DNA from: Hofstenia miamia
Lineage: Eukaryota > Xenacoelomorpha > Acoela
Direction of reading: 5' to 3'
Length of the DNA stretch: 64,000 nt
Assembly: GCA_004352715.1 (NCBI GenBank)
Contig: SCFE01000014.1
Location: 1,037,700 to 1,101,699, forward strand
Positions 31,280 through 42,715 of the stretch are shown in pieces (the first letter of the stretch is position 1; each line of letters begins with the position of its first letter). The notes beneath the pieces were generated by a model. It had not been told where the DNA came from. It saw nothing but the letters and a program-made list of their open reading frames with translations, and ran no database searches. Made by a program: the position numbers and the translations under genes.

Positions 31280-31640
31280 AAGATTTGAATGTGCAAGCCA
31301 GGGTTTTCAAGTTGAGTTCAAGTTACTCAGACCAAGTTTGAGTTTTTAGATTTTCATTTGAAGTTCAAATACTTTTTTTTAAAAAATTCTGAGTTTATTT
31401 AATTTTTTTTATAATTCCAAGTTTCTTAAGTTAGAAACATTTATTTTCCAATAATTCTAAGCTAAAAATAGTTATTTTCAATTGATAAAGAATTGAAGTT
31501 TTATATAATTAAATTTTTACAGTATTTTTGAGTGGATTTTTGATTGAGTTCAAGTTTGAGTTTGATGATTTCTCTTCCAAGTTTTTCTGATCAAGTTTTG
31601 CAAGCTTATTCAAGTTCAAATTCTTAACATTCTGAATTTT
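31280..31640. repeat. Low-complexity TTCAAGTT/GAGTTTGA tract
   Basis: Degenerate runs of AAGTTCAAGTT and AAGTTTGAGTTT with A/T stretches; mirrored at about 48154-48514. A similar texture occurs at 4790-5230. It may be an old simple repeat; no function proposed. Confidence 0.5.
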
Positions 31641-33599
31641 TAAGAACCCAGATGCCAGCTACCTATTTTTTAAAACTAAATTACAAATGGTTTGATTTCT
31701 ATTTGAAACTTAAAGTGATAAAACCTGATTTGTGAACTTGGAGGAAGTGCCAAAACTTGTAATGCAAAAATTAAAAAAAACAAGTAATGAAAAAGTCATT
31801 TGATAAAATGTACTTAATTCCTTCATATTAATTTAGCTATTGTAACCCCTCTACTTTTTCTGCTTGGAAATGAAGTAGTTTAATTTTAACTATTTTCATA
31901 AAACATTGTAGGTATTTTTGCTTATTTTAAGTTGCAAAAATGTGATGAATATGTTACATTTGATATTCATATTTTCATTTTTTTTTACATTTGTATGAGC
32001 TTGTATGAGCATTGCATTACTCCATATTGTTTTTGTTTTGCAATACAACTAGAATTAAGTTTCAGTTATACTATCTCATTTTGTCTTTATTATATTATTA
32101 AGGATATATGCAAGCTTAAACAACTTAAATTATTGGGATTACTGATATTTTTTTCACCAAATTCCTAGTATCATGATTGATTTTGCAGACTAAGTAATAA
32201 TTCACTCTAGTTTAAATTGTAGGAGTTTTTATTTACTTGCACTATCATAATCTATTGCCTATAATGAAATTAATGAGAATACATGTTAAATCTCATTCAA
32301 ATCTATTTATATGTAAAGGTAATAATTCCTAGTGAATGTCTAGTTGTGAATAATGGAATGAACTCAATGAATGAATAAATGATTATTTTTATCTTTCATG
32401 AATTATACTTCAAACATCCTTGTTATTAAAGTAACTGAAGTTGTTATTAACTTTAGCATCTTTTGTTAATATTTTCACTCTTTTGCTAAATAACTAAATT
32501 TAAGCTTTTACTTAAGCTGCTAATATGCTTCAATTATACTAGTAAGCAGTCAGTTATTAAGTAAAACCTAATGATCTTAAAATGTCATTAACCCTGTTTG
32601 AGACACCATATAAAAATCATTTTTATTCTTTAATAATTTAGATCAACAGTAAATATCCTAACATATATTACAAAAGTGTAATATAATTTACACATCACTT
32701 CTATTGTTAAGTAAAATAAACAATTAAATTATAATATAAATAAAATTATAATATACCAGATAAGTGAATTTTCAAAATAATTTATTCATAAGTATTTAGA
32801 CATCTTGATATTGACTGGTAAATTAAATAAGTTACAATTGAGCAGAAGAGATTTTTCATGACTTAAGAAAGTACTATTTCAAAATTGTGTTTAATTTTAG
32901 ATTTTTAATTTTTTGTTAAATTTGGCAGATTTGTATGCTCATTGTTATCATTTATTTACAGGACATTTATTTATATCTTTAACAGATATTTGTATTGAAA
33001 ATGCTTAACAGTATCTCAAAGATAGTGGTCTGCCCTTTGTTGCTTGTGTTTGCTTAAACAGCAATGTTTGAACAGCTTAGCAATATAAAATGTTATTTTA
33101 CATATAAAAGTAATGCTAAAAATATCATGTGACAACATAAAACAACATTGTTATGACCTTAAAATATTGCTGTTTTATTCATAAAAAACAACCAAAAATC
33201 AACTTAATGTGATGTTTATGAAGCAATGTTGTTTGGGCCAATGAAATGGTGCCATTTCAACTTTAAAACAAAGTTGTTTTTGACACATAAACAACCACAT
33301 AAAAACACAAAACAACATTGTTTAGCCTTTAAATTGTTATTGGGATGACAGTATATGTTATATAATTCATCCAAGCTAATATTGTTAAAACTTATTTTCT
33401 CATTAATGGACATTGTATTATTATGGCTATTTTAATTAAGATTTAGTAAATAGAATCATTCAATTTCTTTTCTTTTCTTACTTTCATCTTAACATATATT
33501 GTACACATAATTAGGTGATCACAAAGAAGAAATCTGTGAATATTGCATTGAAATGTTTATAATTCAAAATATCTGAATTATTAGTCACTTAAAGATGAG

Positions 33600-34923
33600 T
33601 ACTGAGTGATCTTTGCAGTAGAGTCAATGGCTATTTTGTTGCCTAAATACATAAAAATAATTAAAATTTGCAATAATGGGGTGTAATGAGGGAGAGTGTG
33701 ATATGTATACAACACACTATGTTAAAATATTGTTGAAGTAAAGGTAGGATATAACTTGTAATTTTAATCTAATTTTTTTAACTTATTTCTTTTAGTGGTT
33801 CATTAAGATTAGTTTTTCTTTAGAATGAGTTTGTTTTTTTTAAAAATGAATGGTTTTAATGAAACTTGCTTTGTGTTTAGAGGCAGACTATTTTGATTTT
33901 TTATGAGAATCTTTAAAACCAGCCCAGCACTTTGAAGCCTAGCACTTTATGACATTATATGATGTAGTTTATTTACTACTCCCCCACTACTTTACTTACT
34001 ATTTCCAACACCACACAACTATGATTTTCAATTTGTTTCTGCATAAGTAAGTTTATTTTTTCAACTTTCTAGGTAATTTTTCAAAAAGCCCAGCACTTTC
34101 AAAGTAATTTTTCAAAATGCCCAGCACTTTTTAAAGTAATTTTTTAAAAGCCCAGCACTTTCTAAGTAATTTTTCAAAACACCCAGCAGTTTCTAAGTAA
34201 TTTAACATATGTAAAACAACACCTGTAAAATGAGAGTGGCCATATAAAGGAATTATAACAAAATTCTCACTACTATACTTTGTAAAATATTTAACAAAAT
34301 AATCTTTGTAGAAAGGAAATGCAAATATTTTTTGAGTGCCAAGAACACCTAAAGGATAAACACCTCTTTTCTGTTCAGCAATTAATGAACAGATAAAATC
34401 TATATCATAGAAAATCATTATTAGTTTCCTTGATATGCAAAGCAGTTTTAACCTTAAGCACATTTTCAGTGTTTGTAGCAAAGCTCATTGTTTAAGCAAT
34501 AGCAATAAAACACAACCCTTGTCAATTTTATACTCCATGGAGTGCATTTATATAAAAACATGTTTTACATGTATTTGAAAATTTAAGAAAATTAGCAACA
34601 TGAGATTTGTAAATGACATCATTTCTATGACGTCACTAAAGTGCTGGCTTGGTTTTAAATTTACTGATTTTTTATTAAGTAATGCATAGAAAAGTGTTAT
34701 ATAATGATCTATCTCTAATAGTATACATTACATTTTTTGATATACCTTTATTACAATAATTATATTGAATCCCCTAGCAGTATGTTTTAACTTTCTTACA
34801 AAGAAATTATTTAAATTCAATCCCTGACAGTATGCTTTAGCTTTGTCCCTTCTTTCTGGAATAAAACATTATGTATAATGGCAACAAAATAGCCATTGAC
34901 TCTACTACAAAGATCACTCAGTA
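33600..34923. mobile_element. TIR-bounded non-autonomous DNA transposon, left-arm copy
   Basis: Inverted repeats of 44 bp differing at one base (33600-33643 and 34880-34923) bound 1324 bp. They begin TACTGAGTGATCTTTG and run to GGCTATTTTGTTGCC. The outer TA on both sides could be a TA target duplication, with the TIR starting CTGAGTGATC. No transposase is encoded. Superfamily is not assignable by eye; the TA suggests Tc1/mariner-like mobilisation. Confidence 0.7.
34076..34204. repeat. Tandem repeat with CCCAGCACTTT core
   Basis: Four to five units of about 33 bp, each AAAGTAATTTTTCAAAA plus GCCCAGCACTTT with small changes. Further single copies of the core lie near 33922, 33940 and (inverted) 34640, all inside the TIR element. 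Mirrored at 45590-45718. Confidence 0.8.
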
Positions 34924-34949
34924 AAGATTAGCAGAGCTTCCCATTTTGC

Positions 34950-34976
34950 TGTTAACAGCTAAAGAAGCTGTTAACA
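34950..34976. repeat. Perfect 10-bp hairpin
   Basis: TGTTAACAGC and GCTGTTAACA separated by 7 nt, just outside the TIR element; mirrored at 44818-44844. Confidence 0.6.
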
Positions 34977-36994
34977 TGCAATTGTTCTTCTGTTAAAAGC
35001 TTTGATATTTTTTTAGATAGAATAGATAAAAAATTTGTAGATAGGCCCTGAAATTGCATGAATAGGAGCAGGGGCACAGAATGTTTTTTTATGGTATTGA
35101 TGATGTAAAAGCATTGCAAATAGATCTTAAAATGCATTACCTGATTGTTAATTAAATATTTAATTTTTTGAGGACATTTTTTATTTATCCCAATAAGTTT
35201 TGAAAAATGGAGGAGGGGTAATTTCACAATTTCCCCCCTTGCATTCACCACAAGATAGGAGACAACAAAATTGTCTCTACTGAATTGAAAGAAAGACAAT
35301 GTACTTTGAAAGAAACTATTAAAACTAAACATGAACTTCAAGACAAATTTTAACTTCAAACAGCCTAGTGTCCCTTTAAAAAGGACAAACTTATCTCAAG
35401 TAGTTACAAGATACATTTTTATTCTGCAAAGTGAAATATCTGAAGACAATATTTTCAACACTTTCAGCCACAGAAACTTTATTTCTTTGCTGTTGGCTGA
35501 TTTATAAATTATTTGAAGACAATTTTATGTCTTAAATTTAAAATGGTTGTTTAAAGTGTAATGTTAATATTTGTGTTGTTGCTAGAAAATGTTTTGTTGT
35601 ATTTAATAATATTGTACTAGATTAAGAAATTGTTACTCAGCATTATGTTTATGTAAATGATGTAATCATTTTAATCATATAACAAAATCTGTTTTTTGAC
35701 AATTTACCCACTTGACTTTTAAAAGGACAAACCTATTCTGAACAATCATATTACAAAAATGAAAAAATTCATGCTGTGATTTTCTTATAAATACAAAAAC
35801 ATATACAATTCTCAAATTAAAGTTTTTGAAATATATATGTAGAACAAAGTTTGGGCAGTTTAATGTTAAAATGGATAACATATCTACAAAACATGTAACA
35901 CAAAAAAAGAAATATTAGTATAAATAAAAGCAGTAGTAAATAAGGCAACAAGTTGTCTGATTGCATCTTTATACAGATCTTTTAATGATCTATTGTAAAT
36001 GTTTTGAAAGTTGTACCAAATGAAAGGTTGATCAACATTCCTAGAAGTAGATAAAGGGCTAGAAATTCAAAGTGATAATTGCACACAGCATACAAACAAT
36101 TGTGAAATAACTTATGATAATAAATGAATGTATATGAAAATTCATGAGTCTCCAAATATAATTGATATGTTAAAATACCCTCTATCAATAGGGTTTTTTG
36201 ATGTACTTTGTTTACTCTTTATCAATGATTTCAATGCTGGTCTGAAATTTGACCATCTTGGATATGCTGTTGTTGGGATTGAAAGGCATTAATAGAGTGT
36301 GAACAATACAGATAATACTTTGTTGTTAACAGCAGTGCTGCTGAGAGCCTTGAAAATGAAGTTTTTCATTAATATGAGTTGGTATTGTTTTATTGAGTAT
36401 TTCAAAACTGAAAACATCAATAACATGAATTTTCACATTATCATACATATTTAGATAGTCATGTTTATAGTCACACATAAGAGTTGCAGGTATATCTTCA
36501 TTCATTGCTCTTGGCAATTCTGAGGATAACATAGCAGAAAGCTCAATAAAGTTTCTTCAATTACTGAAAATACCTTAAAGTAATTAAATTCTTTACATTT
36601 GATACCATAAGCTTTCAAATTGAGCATTTTGAAAATTTTGATCTTTACATAGATGTGGTACCATCAATAAGAGGCCACCACCTCTAACTTTTGTAGAATT
36701 TCTAAGATCTCTATCTCTGCAAAATATATTCAACTGCAAATCATTTTGTTTTTGCAGATGTTTGTTTGCCTTGAAAAGAAATCACCTGTGACATCAGTGA
36801 CTACTGACTTGAAACATAGTTCATTAACTCACTCAATATCCTAAGTAGCAGAAAAATTTATTCTAAAAGAACTATTGCTGACTAAAATCCAAGAAAATAT
36901 CAATCCTAAGCAATTTGGGGGGTAGTCCTGAAAAGGTCAACTATTATGTATGAAATTGAAATAAAATGCGCATTTTATTCAAATTTTTCTATTT

Positions 36995-37907
36995 CATTTT
37001 AAAAAGGCTTTTGATTTTATTAGCCATCAAATTCTTATAAAAGGACTTACCAATATAGTAGTGAATAACTACACAGTAAATTTGATAATTTCATTTTTAA
37101 TTAATTGCAAACAAAGAGTTAAGTTAGCATTTGGAACAACTTCACTGTGGAATACGTTATATGTTGGGGTCCTGGAAGGTCTTTGGCTTTTTATTTTACT
37201 TATTGATCCCTTATATATGATTTGTTACAGAGAATCAAATGTATTGATACTGCAGCATGGGATGGGATTTATGCAGTCAGGACTTTCCTTCAATGTCCAA
37301 TGTATTAGTGAAACTGGTCAAAGATTGGTCAGACTATTCTCTAAAGCAAATAAATAGTAAAACTAAAAAATTAAATGTTTGTCCTCTGGGAAAATTTGAT
37401 TTAAGACTTGAAATAGAAATAGATGGGAACAGAACAAGTAAAAGAAATAAAGCTTCTAGGTGTTTTCTTCCAAAGTAATTTAAATTGGAACACTAACACC
37501 ATCTACATTGTTAAAAAGGCAGCAAAGTGTTTACATTTCATGAATTTGCTTAAATACAGTGGTTGTGAGGTGAAGGAATTAATTTCTGTATATAATTCTC
37601 TCATTAGACCAATACTTGAATATTGTTGGCCACTTTAGCATCATGCACTAACAAATTCCCAATCCAAAAAAATAGAAACATTCAAAAACGTGCTTTCAAA
37701 ATAATATTACCCAATCAAGATTATAATACTGTATGCAAAAATCTCAATTCACAAACTTTATACAATCATCATGAAGAAATATGCAAGAAATTATGGTATG
37801 AATTATCCAATGATGAAAACCATCCATTGCATTGGTTACAGCCAGATGTCAAAAAGCTAAACTATCATTTACGAGATGCTCGAAAATTAGTCTCATATAA
37901 CAGCTGA
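36995..37907 (+). pseudogene. LINE reverse-transcriptase relic (CR1/jockey type)
   Basis: The C-terminal half of a non-LTR RT in several frames: KAFDFISHQILIKGLTN, VNLIISFLINCKQRVKLAF, a degenerate GVPQG and palm region, then IKLLGVFFQSNLNWN, YNSLIRPILEYCWP, NIQKRAFKIILP and HHEEICKKLWYEL. The order and motifs are those of the widespread metazoan jockey/CR1-like RTs. Frameshifts occur near 37190, 37320, 37470 and 37630. It ends before a TTA microsatellite (38031), consistent with a LINE tail. The right arm carries the same relic at 41869-42715. Confidence 0.8.
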
Positions 37908-38030
37908 ACTAATTTGAGGAAACATTCTTTGGCAAGTGTAGAGAGTCAACGAGAAAATAAAATAGACTAATGCATATAATTTAGAATTTTCCTGTAAATG
38001 CAACCATAGGTAGCAAAGGCAAATAAAATA

Positions 38031-38048
38031 TTTATTATTATTATTATT
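38031..38048. repeat. (TTA)n microsatellite at LINE tail
   Basis: Short TTATTATTA array between the AATAAAATA tail of the LINE relic and the R4-type fragment. Confidence 0.85.
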
Positions 38049-38614
38049 TCATTACTTCTCACCACTTCATGCTGGTATCCCTCTCAGCTCAGGGAACTCC
38101 CAAGTTCCCAGGGAGTATGAGAGATTTCCTCAGGACTCTAGGTGTTCCTAAAATGCTGCCTTCCGTGCTACTGTTCCTCATTACTTTGGTACTCCCAACT
38201 CCTCCAAATATTTTTTATGCTTCTTACTCACTGCTCCTAGTGCTCCTACAACTACTGGGACTACTTCAACTTTCTTTAAATTCCACAGCCTTTCTATTTC
38301 TTCTGCCAACTTTCTGTACTTGTCTATCTTCTCTTTTGCCTTGCTTTCTACATTTCTGTCCTTTAGTACTGCTATGTCTATCACTGTTCCCAAACTTTTC
38401 TCTTTGTCTACTACTACTATGTCTGGTCTCCGTGCTTCTATTACTTTGCTTTTCTGGATATTCAAGTCCCACATTATCTTAACATTCACATTTTCTATGA
38501 CGCCCCATGGCTTCTAACCCATGCTGCCTGTTCAGGCTCCAATGTACCATTCTTCCCACCTTGTCATGCCTGAACTTAGACTCATTCTGTGCCAACTTCT
38601 CACACCCTGCTATC
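38049..38614 (-). mobile_element. 5'-truncated R4/Dong-like LINE fragment
   Basis: Minus-strand 3' end of the R4-type element: restriction-like endonuclease with ARRPDIVVVDKE and TVIDIAVLKDRN, then the C-terminus VVPVVVGALGAVSKKH. It is about 85-90 percent identical to the two longer copies, so an older insertion. It breaks off at the endonuclease zinc-finger region (CTGCTATC at 38614), a typical 5' truncation. Confidence 0.85.
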
Positions 38615-38690
38615 TTATAGCAGTTTATAGTTTTTATGTACATTTAAGCAATAAATTTGCTTTGAATATTATTATTATTATTATTATTAT
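38615..38690 (+). repeat. CR1-like LINE 3' tail and (ATT)n
   Basis: GCAATAAATTTGCT near 38648 is identical to the 3' end of CR1-like copy A (58290) and, as there, is followed by an ATT array (38672-38690). Confidence 0.55.
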
Positions 38691-40868
38691 CCTTGCATCT
38701 CACAGCTTCATGCTGGTATCCCTCTCAGCTCGGGGAACTCACCAGTTCCCAGGGAGTCTGAGAGCTTTCCTCAGGACTCTAGCTGTTCCTAACAATGCTG
38801 CCTTCTGTGCTACTGCTCCTCCCCACTTTGGTACTCCCAACTCCTCCAAGTATCTCGTATGCTTCTTACTCACTGCTCCTAGTGCGCCTACTACTACCGG
38901 GACTACTTCAACTTTCTTTAACTTCCACAGCCTTTCTATTTCCTCTGCTAACTCTCTGTACTTGTCTATCTTCTCTTTCTCCTTGCTTTCTACATTCCTG
39001 TCCTTTGGTACTGCTATGTCTATTACTGTTCCTAATCTTTTCTCTTTGTCTACCACTACTATGTCTGGCCTCCGTGCTTCTATCACTTTGCTCGTCTGTA
39101 TGTTGAAATCCCACAGTATCTTAACCTTCTCATTTTCTATGACGCCCTGTGGCTTGTGCTCATACCACTTGTCTCCTGCTTCTAACCCATGCTGCCTGCT
39201 CAAACTCCAGTGTACCATTCTTCCCACCTTGTCATGCCTGAACTTATACTCATTCTGTGCCAACTTCTCACACCCTGCTATCAGATGATCTACTGTCTCC
39301 GCCTCTTTCTTACACAGCCTACACTTATCACTTACTTCTACTCTTCTGTCTATATGCTTCTTCACCCAGTTTGTTCTTATTGCTTGCTCCTGTGCTGCCA
39401 TTATTAGTGCTTCTGTTTCTCTCTTCAGTCCTGCCTTCTTTAACCACTTGTTGCTCTCTTCTCTATCACACTTTTCTGTGTTCCTCCAGTATTCTCCATG
39501 CATTGCCTTCTGCCTATACCTTGTTTGCCTCTCTGATTCCATCCTACTCTGGTATATCTTCTTTCCTTCACTCTCAGTTCTTATCTTCTTCAACTCCTTA
39601 GTGACCTCTAGTAGGGACCCCTCAGGTTGCTCTTCTACATATTCCTTTAGCCCTAGTGCTTCTGCTTCTACAGTCTCCTCCACACTTAGCAGCCCTTTAC
39701 CTCCCTTATGCCTTGCCATGTACAGCCTATCTACATCTCCATTGAGGTTGAATGCTCTCTCTGCTGCTAGTATCTTCCTTGTCTCCCTGTCTAATTCCCT
39801 TAGTTCATTCTTATTCCACCTAACTATTCCTGCTGAATATCTCAACACTGGTATTGCCCACGTATTAATTGCCTTTATGCTGTTCTGCCCATTCAATGCT
39901 GACTTCTGTAGTACCTTCCTTACTCTCCTCTTGTATTCTTTCCTTAGCCTCATCTTCATTTCCTCGTGATCTGTTCTGTCTTTCTCTATCACACCTAAGT
40001 ACTTGTACCCCTCTTTAACTTCCTCAATTTTATCCCCACTGCTTGTCCTCAAGCCATCCCCATCCGCACACTTGCCTCTAGTCATTGTCACTGCTGCACA
40101 CTTTCCTAATCCAAACTCCAACCCTGAATCTCTGCTTGCCTTCTTCAATGTTTCCACTTGCTTCTGCAACATCTTCCTTGAACTAGCGTACATCTTCAGG
40201 TCGTCCATGTACCACAGGTGACTCACTGCTCTACCATTCTTCTCCATCTTATACCCTATGCCTGTCTCCTTTAACTTTTCTGTGATAGGTATTAAGCTAA
40301 CTACAAACAGTAGTGGCGCTAAGCTGTCTCCCTGGAATATACCCCGTCTAAACCTCAACCTATGCCCATCTATCTCAGTCTGCCACTTTCCCATCTCCCT
40401 CTCTAGAAACTCAACCCATTTCTGCGAAACTCCATTAGCCTCTATTTTCTTCAATACCCACTCATGTGAAATGCTGTCATATGCCTTCCTGTAGTCTATC
40501 CATGCCATTGCCAAGTTTGTCTTCCTTCTTCTACAATTCTCCACCACTGCCTGGTCTATCAACAACTGATCTTTGCATCCTCTTGTCTTTGTCCTACATC
40601 CCTTCTGCTCCTCTGGTATCAACCTATTCTGCTCTAAGTAACATGCCAGCCTATTTGAAATCACTGAAGTTAGCAATTTCCACATTGTTGGCAGACATGT
40701 TATTGGTCTGAAGTTGCTTGCCTCACTGCCTTTCTTTGGATCCTTCTGTTTCAGAAATGTCCTCCCCACTACCATCCACTGTGGACACCCACTCACCACA
40801 CACTCCTCCAATGCTACTGCTAGTCTCTCATGCACACTTGTGAACTTCTTCTCATCTCTGCCTGGCGC
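38691..40868 (-). mobile_element. R4/Dong-like LINE, longer copy 1
   Basis: Non-LTR retrotransposon, collinear with 51380-53541 at constant offset 12689 and roughly 97 percent identity. Its 3' end abuts the ATT array at 38672. The 5' end is lost in the 1000-N gap. RT plus restriction-like endonuclease define the R4/Dong group (RLE-bearing LINEs), whose Bombyx member Dong is known to insert in TAA repeats. Confidence 0.88.
38739..40868 (-). CDS. R4-type LINE protein (RT plus RLE endonuclease), partial
   Basis: Open for about 710 codons from the gap to TGA at 38739. From N to C: RT motifs FRPITCLPTMWKLLTSVI, MAWIDYRKAYDSISH, FRRGIFQGDSLAPLLF and the YMDD catalytic box (HLWYMDDLKMY). An accessory region follows with CRLCKKEAETVDHLIAGC, a C-x2-C..H-x4-C finger, then the nuclease ARRPDIVVVDKEKRLGTVID with the PD..D signature and KDRNVESKEKEK. 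The protein nicks target DNA and primes reverse transcription there. No stops are seen, so the copy may be young. The N-terminal DNA-binding part is not visible. Confidence 0.92.
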   Translation of the reverse strand, partial: APGRDEKKFTSVHERLAVALEECVVSGCPQWMVVGRTFLKQKDPKKGSEASNFRPITCLPTMWKLLTSVISNRLACYLEQNRLIPEEQKGCRTKTRGCKDQLLIDQAVVENCRRRKTNLAMAWIDYRKAYDSISHEWVLKKIEANGVSQKWVEFLEREMGKWQTEIDGHRLRFRRGIFQGDSLAPLLFVVSLIPITEKLKETGIGYKMEKNGRAVSHLWYMDDLKMYASSRKMLQKQVETLKKASRDSGLEFGLGKCAAVTMTRGKCADGDGLRTSSGDKIEEVKEGYKYLGVIEKDRTDHEEMKMRLRKEYKRRVRKVLQKSALNGQNSIKAINTWAIPVLRYSAGIVRWNKNELRELDRETRKILAAERAFNLNGDVDRLYMARHKGGKGLLSVEETVEAEALGLKEYVEEQPEGSLLEVTKELKKIRTESEGKKIYQSRMESERQTRYRQKAMHGEYWRNTEKCDREESNKWLKKAGLKRETEALIMAAQEQAIRTNWVKKHIDRRVEVSDKCRLCKKEAETVDHLIAGCEKLAQNEYKFRHDKVGRMVHWSLSRQHGLEAGDKWYEHKPQGVIENEKVKILWDFNIQTSKVIEARRPDIVVVDKEKRLGTVIDIAVPKDRNVESKEKEKIDKYRELAEEIERLWKLKKVEVVPVVVGALGAVSKKHTRYLEELGVPKWGGAVAQKAALLGTARVLRKALRLPGNW

Positions 40869-41868
40869 NNNNNNNNNNNNNNNNNNNNNNNNNNNNNNNN
40901 NNNNNNNNNNNNNNNNNNNNNNNNNNNNNNNNNNNNNNNNNNNNNNNNNNNNNNNNNNNNNNNNNNNNNNNNNNNNNNNNNNNNNNNNNNNNNNNNNNNN
41001 NNNNNNNNNNNNNNNNNNNNNNNNNNNNNNNNNNNNNNNNNNNNNNNNNNNNNNNNNNNNNNNNNNNNNNNNNNNNNNNNNNNNNNNNNNNNNNNNNNNN
41101 NNNNNNNNNNNNNNNNNNNNNNNNNNNNNNNNNNNNNNNNNNNNNNNNNNNNNNNNNNNNNNNNNNNNNNNNNNNNNNNNNNNNNNNNNNNNNNNNNNNN
41201 NNNNNNNNNNNNNNNNNNNNNNNNNNNNNNNNNNNNNNNNNNNNNNNNNNNNNNNNNNNNNNNNNNNNNNNNNNNNNNNNNNNNNNNNNNNNNNNNNNNN
41301 NNNNNNNNNNNNNNNNNNNNNNNNNNNNNNNNNNNNNNNNNNNNNNNNNNNNNNNNNNNNNNNNNNNNNNNNNNNNNNNNNNNNNNNNNNNNNNNNNNNN
41401 NNNNNNNNNNNNNNNNNNNNNNNNNNNNNNNNNNNNNNNNNNNNNNNNNNNNNNNNNNNNNNNNNNNNNNNNNNNNNNNNNNNNNNNNNNNNNNNNNNNN
41501 NNNNNNNNNNNNNNNNNNNNNNNNNNNNNNNNNNNNNNNNNNNNNNNNNNNNNNNNNNNNNNNNNNNNNNNNNNNNNNNNNNNNNNNNNNNNNNNNNNNN
41601 NNNNNNNNNNNNNNNNNNNNNNNNNNNNNNNNNNNNNNNNNNNNNNNNNNNNNNNNNNNNNNNNNNNNNNNNNNNNNNNNNNNNNNNNNNNNNNNNNNNN
41701 NNNNNNNNNNNNNNNNNNNNNNNNNNNNNNNNNNNNNNNNNNNNNNNNNNNNNNNNNNNNNNNNNNNNNNNNNNNNNNNNNNNNNNNNNNNNNNNNNNNN
41801 NNNNNNNNNNNNNNNNNNNNNNNNNNNNNNNNNNNNNNNNNNNNNNNNNNNNNNNNNNNNNNNNNNNN
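40869..41868. other. Assembly gap (1000 N) between the inverted arms
   Basis: Round 1000-N scaffold gap. It hides the 5' end of the R4-type element and the inner end of the right arm. Confidence 0.98.
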
Positions 41869-42715
41869 CTGTAACCAATGCAATGGATGGTTTTCATCAT
41901 TGGATAATTCATACCATAATTTCTTGCATATTTCTTCATGATGATTGTATAAAGTTTGTGAATTGAGATTTTTGCATACAGTATTATAATCTTGATTGGG
42001 TAATATTATTTTGAAAGCACGTTTTTGAATGTTTCTATTTTTTTGGATTGGGAATTTGTTAGTGCATGATGCTAAAGTGGCCAACAATATTCAAGTATTG
42101 GTCTAATGAGAGAATTATATACAGAAATTAATTCCTTCACCTCACAACCACTGTATTTAAGCAAATTCATGAAATGTAAACACTTTGCTGCCTTTTTAAC
42201 AATGTAGATGGTGTTAGTGTTCCAATTTAAATTACTTTGGAAGAAAACACCTAGAAGCTTTATTTCTTTTACTTGTTCTGTTCCCATCTATTTCTATTTC
42301 AAGTCTTAAATCAAATTTTCCCTGAGGACAAACATTTAATTTTTTAGTTTTACTATTTATTTGCTTTAGAGAATAGTCTGACCAATCTTTGACCAATTTC
42401 ACTAATACATTGGACATTGAAGGAAAGTCCTGACTGCATAAATCCCATCCCATGCTGCAGTATCAATACATTTGATTCTCTGTAACAAATCATATATAAG
42501 GGATCAATAAGTAAAATAAAAAGCCAAAGACCTTCCAGGACCCCAACATATAACGTATTCCACAGTGAAGTTGTTCCAAATGCTAACTTAACTCTTTGTT
42601 TGCAATTAATTAAAAATGAAATTATCAAATTTACTGTGTAGTTATTCACTACTATATTGGTAAGTCCTTTTATAAGAATTTGATGGCTAATAAAATCAAA
42701 AGCCTTTTTAAAATG
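41869..42715 (-). pseudogene. LINE reverse-transcriptase relic, right-arm copy
   Basis: Mirror of 36995-37841 with the same frameshifts and only a few base changes, so not independently decayed. Confidence 0.8.

Larger units (their letters stand above)
29157..37841 (+). repeat. Left arm of a large inverted repeat
   Basis: The reverse complement of this segment is 41869-50332. Paired coordinates sum to 79794 over most of the length, 79489 outside the 305-bp artefact at 29628-29932, and 79710 inside an 84-bp length difference near 36735/42974. Arms differ by scattered single-base changes (I noticed about ten), so identity is well above 98 percent. Within it are an ORF3 relic, a TIR element and a LINE RT relic; 31178-33599 and 34924-36994 otherwise hold AT-rich sequence with no gene I can support. 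About CAACATTGTT, several palindromic copies cluster near 33140-33330. Confidence 0.95.

Noticed and set aside
36180-36370. Possible RT palm remnant (LFINDF, then LLLTAVLLRALK) in the left arm
   Set aside because: Two short resemblances without a readable catalytic box or neighbouring motifs; too weak to annotate.
31932-36532. Small ORFs in the inverted arms (31932, 33216, 34131, 34952, 35675, 35982, 36326 and mirrors)
   Set aside because: 60-135 codons in AT-rich DNA, Phe/Ile/Leu/Tyr-rich, no recognisable motif. Agreement between arms reflects duplication, not selection.
38739-41939. A 1,066-residue ORF running from the R4-type LINE through the N gap into the right arm
   Set aside because: One third of it is N, and its ends belong to unrelated elements. 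It is created by the gap.
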